Translations under genes and position numbers: made by a program
Part shown: one piece after another, positions 15,797 to 24,445 of the stretch
Numbering within the stretch: the first letter of the stretch is position 1
Layout: each line of letters starts with the position of its first letter
Assembly (NCBI GenBank): GCA_964412375.1
Contig: CAYPOD010000017.1
Span: 4,650-68,649 of the forward strand
Direction: 5' to 3'
Length of the DNA: 64,000 nucleotides
Origin: CADEDV01 sp964412375
GTDB taxonomy: Bacteria; Bacteroidota; Bacteroidia; Chitinophagales; Chitinophagaceae
Notes under the pieces: generated by a model
What the model saw: only the letters and a program-made list of their open reading frames with translations
Database searches by the model: none
Told to the model about the DNA's origin: nothing

Positions 15797-16993
15797 ATGT
15801 TTATGAAGAAATACATGTTCTTACTCCTGCTTATCTCTGATTTTTCAATTCTTGCCTCCTGCCAGCACAGCACTAAGCCAATACTGATTGAAATGGAATA
15901 TGACAAGCATATTTACCTGAAGGCTATGATTAATGATAGCACGGAGGCAAGACTTGTTCTCGATTCAGGGGCGGATGAATTATTGCTCGATCAACAGTTT
16001 TTTGCTTCTACGGGCATCCGAATCAATCGCAGGCAGCAGTCATTGTTGCCGGGAGCAGGGACAACACCAAAAACCATCACTGTGATACTGGATACAATGC
16101 TGACAAAAATCGGTGATCTCAGGTATACTCCACGGTATGTTCCCTTGTTTGATCTGCGTTCCATTCTTGGTGACAAGGCAGATGGTGTTATCAGCCCGGC
16201 TTTTCTTCAATCCTACCTGGTGGAAATCGACTACAGCAATAACCTGCTGAAACTGCATAGCGGGAATTCTATCATAAATGGATTTGACAGTATAAAAATG
16301 GAGATCCGCAACAACAGGTACTACCTGCCTGTGCATATAAAAGTGAAAAATGGAGTGACTATTGACGGACTTTGCCAGCTTGATCTTGGCAACGGCGGAA
16401 CATTGTTTCTGACATCTGCTTTTGCTCAGAAAAACAAGCTGGAAACAACAGTTGACAGGAAAATAAAGTTCTTTAATGTCAGCGGCGGTGCTGGTGGCAG
16501 AATAGACGGCTACCAGTTCAGGGCCGCTTCGCTGCAAATAGGTAAACATAAACTTGCTCTGCCAATAATCGAATGGTCGCTTGATTCAACCGGTGCTATG
16601 GCAAGGTCAGATCACAGCGGTTTACTGGGCAATGAGATATTGGAAAAATTCCGGACAATAATTGATTTTAAAACCGGGGTGCTGTACCTGCAGCCTGATA
16701 AAAACAATAATAAACCATTCCTCGGGCCAATTTTGGGATTCAGCTATACAAAAGTGAAAGCCGGGTCTGAAGAAGTTTTAGAGGTAAAAGGATTGTATGA
16801 AGGATCGGCAGCAGAAAAAACAGGACTACAGCCCGGCGATCTCATTCTGGCAATTAATGGCAGGAAGATCGGAACAATTGATGAAAAGCAAATGAAGTCC
16901 CTATTCACAATAACAGGAAAAAAGCTGGAAATGACCGTAAAGACCAGCCGCCAGGTAAAGACAGTGGAATTGGAGTTGAATGAATTGTTGTAG
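15797..16993 (+). CDS. Aspartyl protease family lipoprotein with C-terminal PDZ domain
   Basis: This 398-residue protein has an N-terminal lipoprotein signal (LISDFSILASC). Two retropepsin-like halves are visible: ARLVLDSGADELLLD with the catalytic DSGA, and LCQLDLGNGGTLFLT where the second motif is DLGN. Each half carries a hydrophobic strand pattern as in pepsin-like periplasmic proteases of Bacteroidota. Residues about 325-395 form a PDZ domain (EGSAAEKTGLQPGDLILAIN). It is probably an envelope protease or substrate-binding protein. ATG at 15803 is an alternative start. The second motif departs from DTG, so activity as a dimer or with altered chemistry is possible. Confidence 0.85.
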   Translation: MFMKKYMFLLLLISDFSILASCQHSTKPILIEMEYDKHIYLKAMINDSTEARLVLDSGADELLLDQQFFASTGIRINRRQQSLLPGAGTTPKTITVILDTMLTKIGDLRYTPRYVPLFDLRSILGDKADGVISPAFLQSYLVEIDYSNNLLKLHSGNSIINGFDSIKMEIRNNRYYLPVHIKVKNGVTIDGLCQLDLGNGGTLFLTSAFAQKNKLETTVDRKIKFFNVSGGAGGRIDGYQFRAASLQIGKHKLALPIIEWSLDSTGAMARSDHSGLLGNEILEKFRTIIDFKTGVLYLQPDKNNNKPFLGPILGFSYTKVKAGSEEVLEVKGLYEGSAAEKTGLQPGDLILAINGRKIGTIDEKQMKSLFTITGKKLEMTVKTSRQVKTVELELNELL

Positions 16994-17008
16994 GGTATAA
17001 AAAGAAGA

Positions 17009-18139
17009 TCAATTCATCCTGTTATATTTTTTCAGTATATCTCTCAGTTTGTCTTTGGGCAATGCCTCCACCACTCTCCCGTTTTTCCCTTTCATAGTTT
17101 CTGCAGCCAGCAATGAATTGATGATGGCTTCCTCTGTTGCCTCAATGGCTGCCATGAATAAAGGCGACATGGCATCATTGCTCAATATTTTTTGTGATTG
17201 AAGCGGCGGCCCGTTGAAAGGAATCCACATTGTACTGTCTGTTGAAAAGGCAATCACATAATCGCCGCTGCCATTGCTGGCAATGCCTCCAGTTTTCGCT
17301 AAACCCATAAAGGCCCTTTTGGCAAGTCTTTCCAGGTTGCGGGCATCAAGTGGTGCATCAGTGGCAACTATGATCATACAGCTGCCATCGGGATTTTCAT
17401 TGAGTACATCACGTAGATAATATTTTTTCAGTTCTTCTCCTACCGGGACACCATCCACTGTAAGCACACCACCAAAATTCGTTTGCACCAATACACCTAC
17501 TGTATATCCTCCAAGTAATTCAGGTAATTGTCTTGAAGACGTGCCGACACCTCCTTTGAATCCAAAACAAACTGTGCCCGTACCTGCACCCACATTTCCC
17601 TCGGCTACTTTCCCGGAAGAAGCATTGTTGATTGCATTGATCACATCGGCTTCTTTAACATGCCTGCCACGGATATCATTGAGATAACCATCGTTGGTTT
17701 CACCCACCACTGCATTCACTGATTGAACTTGCTCATTTCCTTTCTGTGAAAGACTGTGTGAAATAATGGCATTGATTCCTGTGGACACATTCAGTGTATT
17801 GGTGAGAATAACAGGTGATTCAATATTCCCCAACTCTTTCACTTGTGTATAACCCGCAAGTTTACCAAAACCATTGCCGGCATAAATGGCTGCAGGCACT
17901 TTTTGCTGAAACAAATTCCCATCGTGGGGAAGAATAGCAGTTACACCTGTGCGAACGGAGTCGGCATATATCAATGTTGTATGACCAACTTTTACACCTT
18001 TCACATCGGTGATAGCATTCAGCAGGCCCGGTTTCATCACTCCGATTTGGATGCCAAAGTCAGCACACCTGACCGGTTTCTGTGCCGGTGACTGAAAACA
18101 GCAAGCAATAAGCAGCAAAAAATTGAAAATATGCTTCAT
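17009..18139 (-). CDS. P1 family peptidase (DmpA/BapA-type aminopeptidase), secreted
   Basis: This 376-residue protein has a short signal peptide (MKHIFNFLLLIACCFQSPAQ). Family blocks visible are IGVMKPGLLNAITDVKGVKVGHT, TAILPHDGN, KVPAAIYAGNGFGKLAGY, VLTNTLNVSTG, and the autocleavage/nucleophile region NGSGDYVIAFS, where a Gly-Ser step releases the catalytic Ser in this Ntn-hydrolase family. It removes N-terminal beta- or D-residues or esters from small peptides. It lies 11 bp downstream of the membrane-NTPase gene in the same direction, so the two may share a transcript; a functional link is not shown. Confidence 0.9.
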   Translation of the reverse strand: MKHIFNFLLLIACCFQSPAQKPVRCADFGIQIGVMKPGLLNAITDVKGVKVGHTTLIYADSVRTGVTAILPHDGNLFQQKVPAAIYAGNGFGKLAGYTQVKELGNIESPVILTNTLNVSTGINAIISHSLSQKGNEQVQSVNAVVGETNDGYLNDIRGRHVKEADVINAINNASSGKVAEGNVGAGTGTVCFGFKGGVGTSSRQLPELLGGYTVGVLVQTNFGGVLTVDGVPVGEELKKYYLRDVLNENPDGSCMIIVATDAPLDARNLERLAKRAFMGLAKTGGIASNGSGDYVIAFSTDSTMWIPFNGPPLQSQKILSNDAMSPLFMAAIEATEEAIINSLLAAETMKGKNGRVVEALPKDKLRDILKKYNRMN

Positions 18140-18150
18140 TTTACAGCAAG

Positions 18151-19662
18151 TTAATTTATATCCGGAAGTTCAGCAGCCGTTTTGATAATTAAATAATCAC
18201 TGATACCATAGTGCAGTGCAACTTTTTCTGCCATTCCATCTCTCACTACAATCAATAACCTGGCTTTCCGGTTTCTTAACGCTTCCCGCAATACGATGTG
18301 AAACCCTTCTCTTCTTAATTCCAACGGACCTGCCTCATCAATAACGAGCCAGCCTTCTTTACTGATTCCTTCGGCAATAATTGCAGCAGCCTTTTCAAAT
18401 CCCTTTTTACTGAATAAAAATCGTCCGACCGCTACCGCTTCTTCATCATCATTTGCCTCCATTGGCCATTGCTCTTTAGTCAACGGGTTCAGGAAAACTC
18501 TTTTTCCATTTACAACCGGTGTTAAAATTCCAAAAACATCCTTTCGGTTTGCTGACCATTGTAGCAGCGACGAAGTTTTTCCGGACTGTATGGGAGCTGT
18601 TAGTATTATGACTTGATTTCTGCCGGAATTATTGACAGGCAAAGCCCCGTTTTCAGGAGACAGGGTGGTTAGGTTATTTACTAAAACCATTTTGCAAAAA
18701 ACATTCAACCGTCTGAGCCCTTTTTGCGTGGCAGACTGTTTCCAGCATTCAGCAATCAATAATTGCGTGGCCGGCAGCAAATGCAACACTTCCTGCACTT
18801 CCTGTTGTGAGTGATTATATTTTTTCTTTAGCCAGTTGTGCAACAATTTTATAAGCAATGGCCCGATGATAAAAACCCAGCCCAGCACAATAATAAAAGA
18901 ACGAAGTAATATTTTCAATGAAACATGCGATGGCAGCAAAGGTTCTCCTATATTAAAATAGGATTGGACATACAACACAATCAGTAGCAGCCAAAAAATG
19001 AAAAGCCATTTTTTCAACCGGCTTCTTTTTCCTTTTTCTTTTTTAGGTAGTCCTGCGACAATACCGGCAATGTTCACCTTTATGCTTTTATCTGCACTCC
19101 ATTTGTTTACCCGCTTTGGCAGCTTTGACACCCACCAACCCAGCAGCAACCCGGTGATTATATGCAGGGCAACATAAATGCTTCCAATCCACAGGCTGTA
19201 ATTGCTGGTCTCTTTTTGCCGGGTGAGGCCATTTATAAAATCATTGACTACTTTCCACAGATCATTTCCATACACGATCGTCAGCACCAGTATGCGCTGC
19301 AAACCTGATTCCAGCAAAGCCAGCACCGCCAAAAGGATACAGGAAAGTGCATAGTATCTTCTTTTGTGAAACAAAATTTCGCCCAGCAATCCCTGGAAGA
19401 ACACAGCAATATAAGCCGGCAGTGGTGCCTGTGGACTCATCATCATTTTAAAAATAGCTACTATAACCGTAGCTTTGATGATACTTCCTTTTTGCGGTGC
19501 ATACCAGGCAATGAGACATATGCAGACAACGGCACAGCTTCCGACCACCAGCCCGGAAACGGGTATGCGAAAACCGTGAATGATACCTCCAAGCATTGCT
19601 TCGCACAATACCCACAGCGCAATAAGCCGGTAATAAACGGTATGACGGGTTGAATTAATCAC
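18151..19662 (-). CDS. Polytopic membrane protein fused to a THEP1-like P-loop NTPase, next to xdhABC
   Basis: This 503-residue protein has two parts. Residues about 8-180 form six or so hydrophobic helices (SGLVVGSCAVVCICLIAW, IIKATVIVAIFKMMMS, AYIAVFFQGLLGEILF), a pattern that recalls ECF-type vitamin or metal transporter S components. A second membrane block lies at 217-275. After a linker, residues 350-503 are an NTPase: APIQSGKTS (a Walker A in which Ala replaces the first Gly), GILTPVVNGKRVF and WLVIDEAGPLEL (Walker B with the extra AGPLEL of THEP1-like proteins). The gene starts 43 bp from xdhA on the opposite strand, so regulation may be shared. A transport or cofactor-delivery role for the xanthine dehydrogenase is inference; the transport substrate is unknown. 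Confidence 0.72.
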   Translation of the reverse strand: MINSTRHTVYYRLIALWVLCEAMLGGIIHGFRIPVSGLVVGSCAVVCICLIAWYAPQKGSIIKATVIVAIFKMMMSPQAPLPAYIAVFFQGLLGEILFHKRRYYALSCILLAVLALLESGLQRILVLTIVYGNDLWKVVNDFINGLTRQKETSNYSLWIGSIYVALHIITGLLLGWWVSKLPKRVNKWSADKSIKVNIAGIVAGLPKKEKGKRSRLKKWLFIFWLLLIVLYVQSYFNIGEPLLPSHVSLKILLRSFIIVLGWVFIIGPLLIKLLHNWLKKKYNHSQQEVQEVLHLLPATQLLIAECWKQSATQKGLRRLNVFCKMVLVNNLTTLSPENGALPVNNSGRNQVIILTAPIQSGKTSSLLQWSANRKDVFGILTPVVNGKRVFLNPLTKEQWPMEANDDEEAVAVGRFLFSKKGFEKAAAIIAEGISKEGWLVIDEAGPLELRREGFHIVLREALRNRKARLLIVVRDGMAEKVALHYGISDYLIIKTAAELPDIN

Positions 19663-19705
19663 ACTATACTGCAGATTCCTGTTTCAACCATTTGGTTTAA
19701 CTTTA

Positions 19706-21148
19706 TTGGCAACGAATATAGTTACATTGATACGCTTTATTCTAAATGATAAAACGATTGCCACAGATATGCCGCCGGGTATGGTTATGCTCGATTTTAT
19801 CCGCTATCATCAGCATCTCACCGGCACCAAAGTTGGTTGCCGCGAAGGAGATTGCGGTGCCTGCACCGTATTAGTCGGCGAACTAAAGCATGATAAATTA
19901 TACTACCAGTCCATGACCAGTTGTCTGTTGCCGTTAGGCAATGTACAGGGCAAACATATTGTGACTATTGAAGGTGTCAATTTCCCAACTGCATTAAACC
20001 CGGTGCAACAAGCCATGGCAGATGAAGGCGCCACACAGTGCGGTTTCTGTACACCGGGATTTGTCATGTCACTTGCCGGTTTTTGTTTGAATGATGCTGA
20101 CGCAACTATAGAAAATGCTATCGCTGCGATTGACGGAAATATCTGCCGCTGCACGGGTTACAAATCCATTGAACGGGCTGCCGCAAAAGTGGCAGCTTTG
20201 AAGTCTGAAAGAAAAGAGGAAGAACCGGTTTCTTTTACAAGTAACAATAATATTTTACCCAGCTATTTCAGCAACATAAAAAAAAGGTTGCAGGAATTGA
20301 TTACTGCTGAAAGAGCAAGAGTCATACCCGATCTTGCTGCTTTGAAGGATAGACCCCGGATCGTAGGCGGTGGCACGGATCTCTATGTTCAGTCGCATGA
20401 TGAAATGAAAGATGCGGGCATTCGTTTTTTGTTTGACCACCCCGAACTTAATAGCATCACGAAAGAAGGTAACCAATGTATTATAGGACCTTCTGTAACG
20501 GTGAGTGACCTGTTAAGATCAGCTGTTATAAACGAAACCTTCCCGGATTTTTTTCGATACGCCAAATTGGTCTCTTCTACCCCTATTCGCAACATGGCCA
20601 CTATTGCCGGCAATTTTGTGAATGCCTCGCCTATTGGTGATTTCAGCATTTTCTTTTTGGCATTGGATGCACAACTGGTTTTAAGAAGTACTCCTCAAAC
20701 GGCGCACAGCGAAGGAAGGATCAGGATCATTCCACTCCGGAAATTCTATAAAGGCTATAAGCTAACGGATAAAAAACCCGATGAACACATTGAACAAATA
20801 ACATTTGAACTGCCATCGGCAACTACATATTTCAATTTTGAAAAAGTTTGTAAACGGACACATCTCGATATTGCCAGTGTAAACTCGGCAATATGTTTAA
20901 CAATCAGGAATGGCATTATTGAAAAAGCAGGCCTGTCAGCGGGTGGTGTGGGGCCGGTGCCGATGTATTTAACAAAAACGTCAGCATTTCTGACCGGTAA
21001 AAAGGTATCGGATGAAACAATCCGGGAAGCTATTGAAGTGATGCAAACAGAGATTTCCCCGATCAGCGATGTACGGGGAAGCAAGGAGTACAAGACATTG
21101 CTGCTTGGGCAGTTGATAAAAGCACATTTTTATTCATTGTCACCCTGA
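19706..21148 (+). CDS. xdhA: Xanthine dehydrogenase small subunit (2Fe-2S and FAD)
   Basis: This 480-residue subunit passes electrons from the molybdenum centre to NAD or another acceptor. The first plant-type iron-sulfur cluster is GCREGDCGACTVLVG, and the second uses CGFCTPGFVMS with GNICRCTGY. The FAD domain shows IVGGGTDLYV and TPIRNMATIAGNF. It is the first gene of an xdhA-xdhB-xdhC operon in purine catabolism (hypoxanthine to xanthine to urate). The start is TTG: 19706 gives MATNIVTLIRFILND, while TTG 19727 would start directly at the conserved IRFILND. The TAACTTTA at 19698-19705 abuts the first option, so the start is unsettled. Its last residues SLSP and the stop come from a REP-like repeat. 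Confidence 0.93.
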   Translation: MATNIVTLIRFILNDKTIATDMPPGMVMLDFIRYHQHLTGTKVGCREGDCGACTVLVGELKHDKLYYQSMTSCLLPLGNVQGKHIVTIEGVNFPTALNPVQQAMADEGATQCGFCTPGFVMSLAGFCLNDADATIENAIAAIDGNICRCTGYKSIERAAAKVAALKSERKEEEPVSFTSNNNILPSYFSNIKKRLQELITAERARVIPDLAALKDRPRIVGGGTDLYVQSHDEMKDAGIRFLFDHPELNSITKEGNQCIIGPSVTVSDLLRSAVINETFPDFFRYAKLVSSTPIRNMATIAGNFVNASPIGDFSIFFLALDAQLVLRSTPQTAHSEGRIRIIPLRKFYKGYKLTDKKPDEHIEQITFELPSATTYFNFEKVCKRTHLDIASVNSAICLTIRNGIIEKAGLSAGGVGPVPMYLTKTSAFLTGKKVSDETIREAIEVMQTEISPISDVRGSKEYKTLLLGQLIKAHFYSLSP

Positions 21149-21165
21149 GCCTGGCGAAGGGTGAC
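21139..21165. repeat. REP-like palindrome at the xdhA/xdhB junction
   Basis: GTCACCCT (21139-21146) and AGGGTGAC (21158-21165) are perfect inverted arms with an 11-nt spacer GAGCCTGGCGA. This matches the widespread intergenic type GTCACCCTGAGC..GTCGAAGGG seen in many bacterial genomes. The repeat overlaps the end of xdhA: its TGA at 21146-21148 is the xdhA stop, and its GTG at 21161 begins the longer version of the xdhB frame. Confidence 0.8.
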
Positions 21166-21178
21166 ATCAACAAAAGAA

Positions 21179-23437
21179 ATGGGTAATATTGATTCCTATA
21201 CACACCTGAGAGGCGAATCCATTTATGTGGATGATATTCCGCTGCAGACAGGAACATTGTTTGCTGCTGTGTATGATTCCCCGGTGGCGCATGGAAAGAT
21301 CATTTCAATAGATACAGCAGAAGCAGAAAAAACAAAGGGGATAGTGAGAATAATCACCGCCAGAGACATTCCCGGTGAAAACCAGATCGGTGGTATTGTT
21401 CCCGATGAAGAATTGCTGGCATCCGCCCAAGTTCATTTCTGCGGAATGCCCATAGCATTGGTGATCGCCGAAACAGAAGAAATTGCAAGAGCCGCTGTTA
21501 AAAAAATAAAAGCTGAGATTGAGCTGTTGCCTGTTATCACTGATCCGAGAGAAGCGAAAGACAAAGGTGAATTGATCATTCCGCCAAGAACTTTTGCGAT
21601 TGGAGATACAAACGGCGTATGGAAAGATTGCGAATACATTTTTGAAGGAAGAACGGAAACCAATGGACAGGAACATCTTTATATCGAAACTCAGGGGGCT
21701 TATGCATTGCCGCAGGAAAATGGCAGCATAAAAATCTTTTCTTCCTCACAGGGACCAACTGCGGTACAACGAACAGTGGCAAGAGTGCTGAATATCCCCA
21801 TGCACCAGGTTGAAGTGGACACCACAAGACTTGGCGGCGGCTTTGGTGGCAAAGAAGACCAGGCAACCACCTGGGCCGTAATGTGTGCGTTAGCTTCGCA
21901 TTTAACAAAGCGTCCCGTAAAATACTGCCTGCATCGCATGGAAGATATGCGGATGACCGGCAAGCGTCATCCATATTCCTCCGATTTCAAAATTGGATTG
22001 AATAAAGATTTGAAGATTATAGCGTATGAAGCGAATTTTTACCAGAATGCCGGTGCTGCTGCTGATCTTTCACCTGCGGTGATGGAAAGAACCTTATTTC
22101 ACTGTACTAATTCCTATTTTATTCCCAATGTAAAAGCAACCGCTTATAGCTGCAGGACGAACTTACCACCTAACACTGCTTTTCGGGGTTTTGGCGGTCC
22201 GCAGGGAATGTTTGTGATTGAAGCAGCAATCGCCAAAGCTGCGGAGGAGCTGGACATTCCCGCTTCAGAGATTCAACAACGCAATCTTTTGCAAACCGGT
22301 GATGAGTTTCCCTATGGGCAAAAAGCCGATAGTGAAGCATCCGCCTGCTGGAATAAAACTGTTGAATTGTACAACCCGGAAAAACTGCGGCAAGAAATTG
22401 ACACATTCAATAACAACAATAAAAACTATAAAAAAGGTATGGCGATGATGCCTATTTGTTTTGGCATCTCGTTCACCAAAACACCGATGAACCAGGCAAG
22501 GGCCTTGGTGCATGTATATACTGATGGCAGCATCGGCATCAGTACGGGGGCGGTGGAAATGGGACAAGGGGTAAATACAAAGATTGCACAGGTGGCTGCT
22601 GGCATTTTTTCTGTTGACCTGAAACGAGTAAAGATCAATCCTGCCAATACCTGGCGCATTGCCAACACCTCGCCTTCAGCTGCCAGTGCCACTGCCGACC
22701 TGAATGGCAGAGCGACACAGATGGCCTGCATAGAAATATTGAAAAGAATCAAACAGGCGATTGCTGATGAGCTAAAAGTTTCTGCAGAAGTCATTGAAAT
22801 AAGAGACGAGCAGGTTTATTCTAACAATACTAAAACAGGCTGGGACTGGAAGAAAGCGGTGATGGCCACACATCTAAAACGCATCAGTTTGTCAGAATAT
22901 GCACACTATGCTCCGCCGGGTATTCATTTTGATGCTGCTATTGAAAAAGGACACCCTTTTGCTTATCACACCTATGGCACAGCGATAGTTATGGCAACTG
23001 TTGATTGTGTCCGCGGCACTTACGAATTTGATACAGTGAAAGTGGTTCATGATTTTGGCAAGAGCATGAATGAGGAAATTGACCGTGGCCAGTGCGAGGG
23101 CGGTATTGTGCAGGGCATTGGCTGGATGACGTTGGAGGAGGTCGTGTATGATAAAGATGGAAAACTGCGCAGCAGTGCACTGAGTACTTATAAAGTGCCG
23201 GATATTTACTCGGCGCCGAAAGAAATTTCCATTCATGCTTTGGAAACTGAAAAAGACAACCTGGCTGTTTTACGCAGCAAAGCCGTTGGCGAACCCCCGC
23301 TGATGTATGGCATCGGAGCATATTTTGCCTTACGCAATGCAATAAAAGCATTTAATTCATCTGCTAAAATTGCATTTGATGCGCCGATGACGGCAGAGAA
23401 ACTGCTGATGGCATTATATAATATTCCAAAATCCTGA
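21179..23437 (+). CDS. xdhB: Xanthine dehydrogenase large subunit (molybdopterin-binding)
   Basis: This 752-residue catalytic subunit oxidises hypoxanthine or xanthine at the molybdenum cofactor. Visible motifs are QEHLYIETQGAYA with the substrate-site Glu, the cofactor loop TTRLGGGFGGKEDQATTW, the Arg-bearing AFRGFGGPQGMFVIE, MGQGVNTKIAQVAA and the C-terminal SKAVGEPPLMYGIGA with the base Glu. ATG 21179 (MGNIDSYTHLRGESIYVDDI) is taken as start because the six preceding codons from GTG 21161 lie in the REP-like repeat. The residue pattern supports a purine-hydroxylase rather than an aldehyde oxidase, but this is not proven. Confidence 0.93.
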   Translation: MGNIDSYTHLRGESIYVDDIPLQTGTLFAAVYDSPVAHGKIISIDTAEAEKTKGIVRIITARDIPGENQIGGIVPDEELLASAQVHFCGMPIALVIAETEEIARAAVKKIKAEIELLPVITDPREAKDKGELIIPPRTFAIGDTNGVWKDCEYIFEGRTETNGQEHLYIETQGAYALPQENGSIKIFSSSQGPTAVQRTVARVLNIPMHQVEVDTTRLGGGFGGKEDQATTWAVMCALASHLTKRPVKYCLHRMEDMRMTGKRHPYSSDFKIGLNKDLKIIAYEANFYQNAGAAADLSPAVMERTLFHCTNSYFIPNVKATAYSCRTNLPPNTAFRGFGGPQGMFVIEAAIAKAAEELDIPASEIQQRNLLQTGDEFPYGQKADSEASACWNKTVELYNPEKLRQEIDTFNNNNKNYKKGMAMMPICFGISFTKTPMNQARALVHVYTDGSIGISTGAVEMGQGVNTKIAQVAAGIFSVDLKRVKINPANTWRIANTSPSAASATADLNGRATQMACIEILKRIKQAIADELKVSAEVIEIRDEQVYSNNTKTGWDWKKAVMATHLKRISLSEYAHYAPPGIHFDAAIEKGHPFAYHTYGTAIVMATVDCVRGTYEFDTVKVVHDFGKSMNEEIDRGQCEGGIVQGIGWMTLEEVVYDKDGKLRSSALSTYKVPDIYSAPKEISIHALETEKDNLAVLRSKAVGEPPLMYGIGAYFALRNAIKAFNSSAKIAFDAPMTAEKLLMALYNIPKS

Positions 23438-23461
23438 CGGGACCCGGCAAGAACCTTCATT

Positions 23462-24439
23462 ATGCGAAAGAATCTGCAGCATTGGAAATTCATTTGTGAT
23501 TGCTTGCAAAATAATATTCCTGTGATGCTACTTTATGTTCTCGAAAGTAACGGCAGCAGCCCGGGACGCCAGGGATTTTTTATGGCTGTAAGTGCAAACG
23601 ATGGCATGGAAGGTTCAATTGGCGGAGGCATCATGGAATATAAATGTGTGGAAATGGCCAGAGAGAAGTTGCGGGATTTGAGCGACGTGTTACAGGCCGG
23701 AACGATTAAGAAGCAAATACATAATAAGACCGCAGCAAAGAATCAAAGCGGCATGATCTGCTCTGGTGAACAAACTGTTTTGCTCTACGCTCTTCAGCAA
23801 AAAGACCTGGAGGCAGTAAAGCAATTGACTGCTTCATGGGAAAAAAATAAAAACGGAACACTTATACTATCACCTGAAGGTGTTGGCTACATAGATGAAC
23901 CGCCGGGTACTGATGCTGAATACCGGTTTACTTCAGAAAATGACTGGGTGTATAAAGAAAAGACCGGGTATAAAAATCATTTATTCATCATTGGGGGCGG
24001 TCACTGTTCTTTGGCTTTATCCAGATTGATGCGACAGATGGATTTTTATATCCGGGTATATGATAACCGGGCTGAGCTGAAAACTTTTTTAGAAAATGAA
24101 GCGGCACATGAAAAATATTTAATCAGTGACTATGATGAGCTCGAAAGAAGAATTGAATCCGGCCATACTCATTACGTAGTCATCATGACTTTCGGATACC
24201 GAACCGATGATATAGCCATCAAAGCCCTGCTGATGAAAGAATTCGCCTATTTCGGTGTGCTGGGCAGTAAAAGAAAAATGGAAACATTGTTTGAAGATTA
24301 CCGGAAACAGGGAGTCAGTGAAGCAAGGTTGCAACGAATTTCCACACCTGCTGGCCTGGCCATCAAAAGCCAGACCCCGGAAGAAATCGCGGTGAGTATT
24401 GCAGCCCAGATCATTCAGGTAAAAAACAGAAATTCGTGA
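23462..24439 (+). CDS. xdhC: XdhC/CoxI family molybdoenzyme maturation protein
   Basis: This 325-residue cytosolic protein binds the molybdenum cofactor and promotes its sulfuration and insertion into XdhB. The N-terminal domain shows ESNGSSPGRQGFFMAV and EGSIGGGIMEYKCVE, and the C-terminal Rossmann-like domain shows LFIIGGGHCSLALSRLM, the FGYRTDD block and FGVLGSKRKMETLF, ending with SQTPEEIAVSIAAQII. The start is 24 bp after the xdhB stop, and it ends the operon. It is convergent with the CorC gene, with only 6 bp between the two stops. Confidence 0.92.
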   Translation: MRKNLQHWKFICDCLQNNIPVMLLYVLESNGSSPGRQGFFMAVSANDGMEGSIGGGIMEYKCVEMAREKLRDLSDVLQAGTIKKQIHNKTAAKNQSGMICSGEQTVLLYALQQKDLEAVKQLTASWEKNKNGTLILSPEGVGYIDEPPGTDAEYRFTSENDWVYKEKTGYKNHLFIIGGGHCSLALSRLMRQMDFYIRVYDNRAELKTFLENEAAHEKYLISDYDELERRIESGHTHYVVIMTFGYRTDDIAIKALLMKEFAYFGVLGSKRKMETLFEDYRKQGVSEARLQRISTPAGLAIKSQTPEEIAVSIAAQIIQVKNRNS

Positions 24440-24445
24440 TATAAC

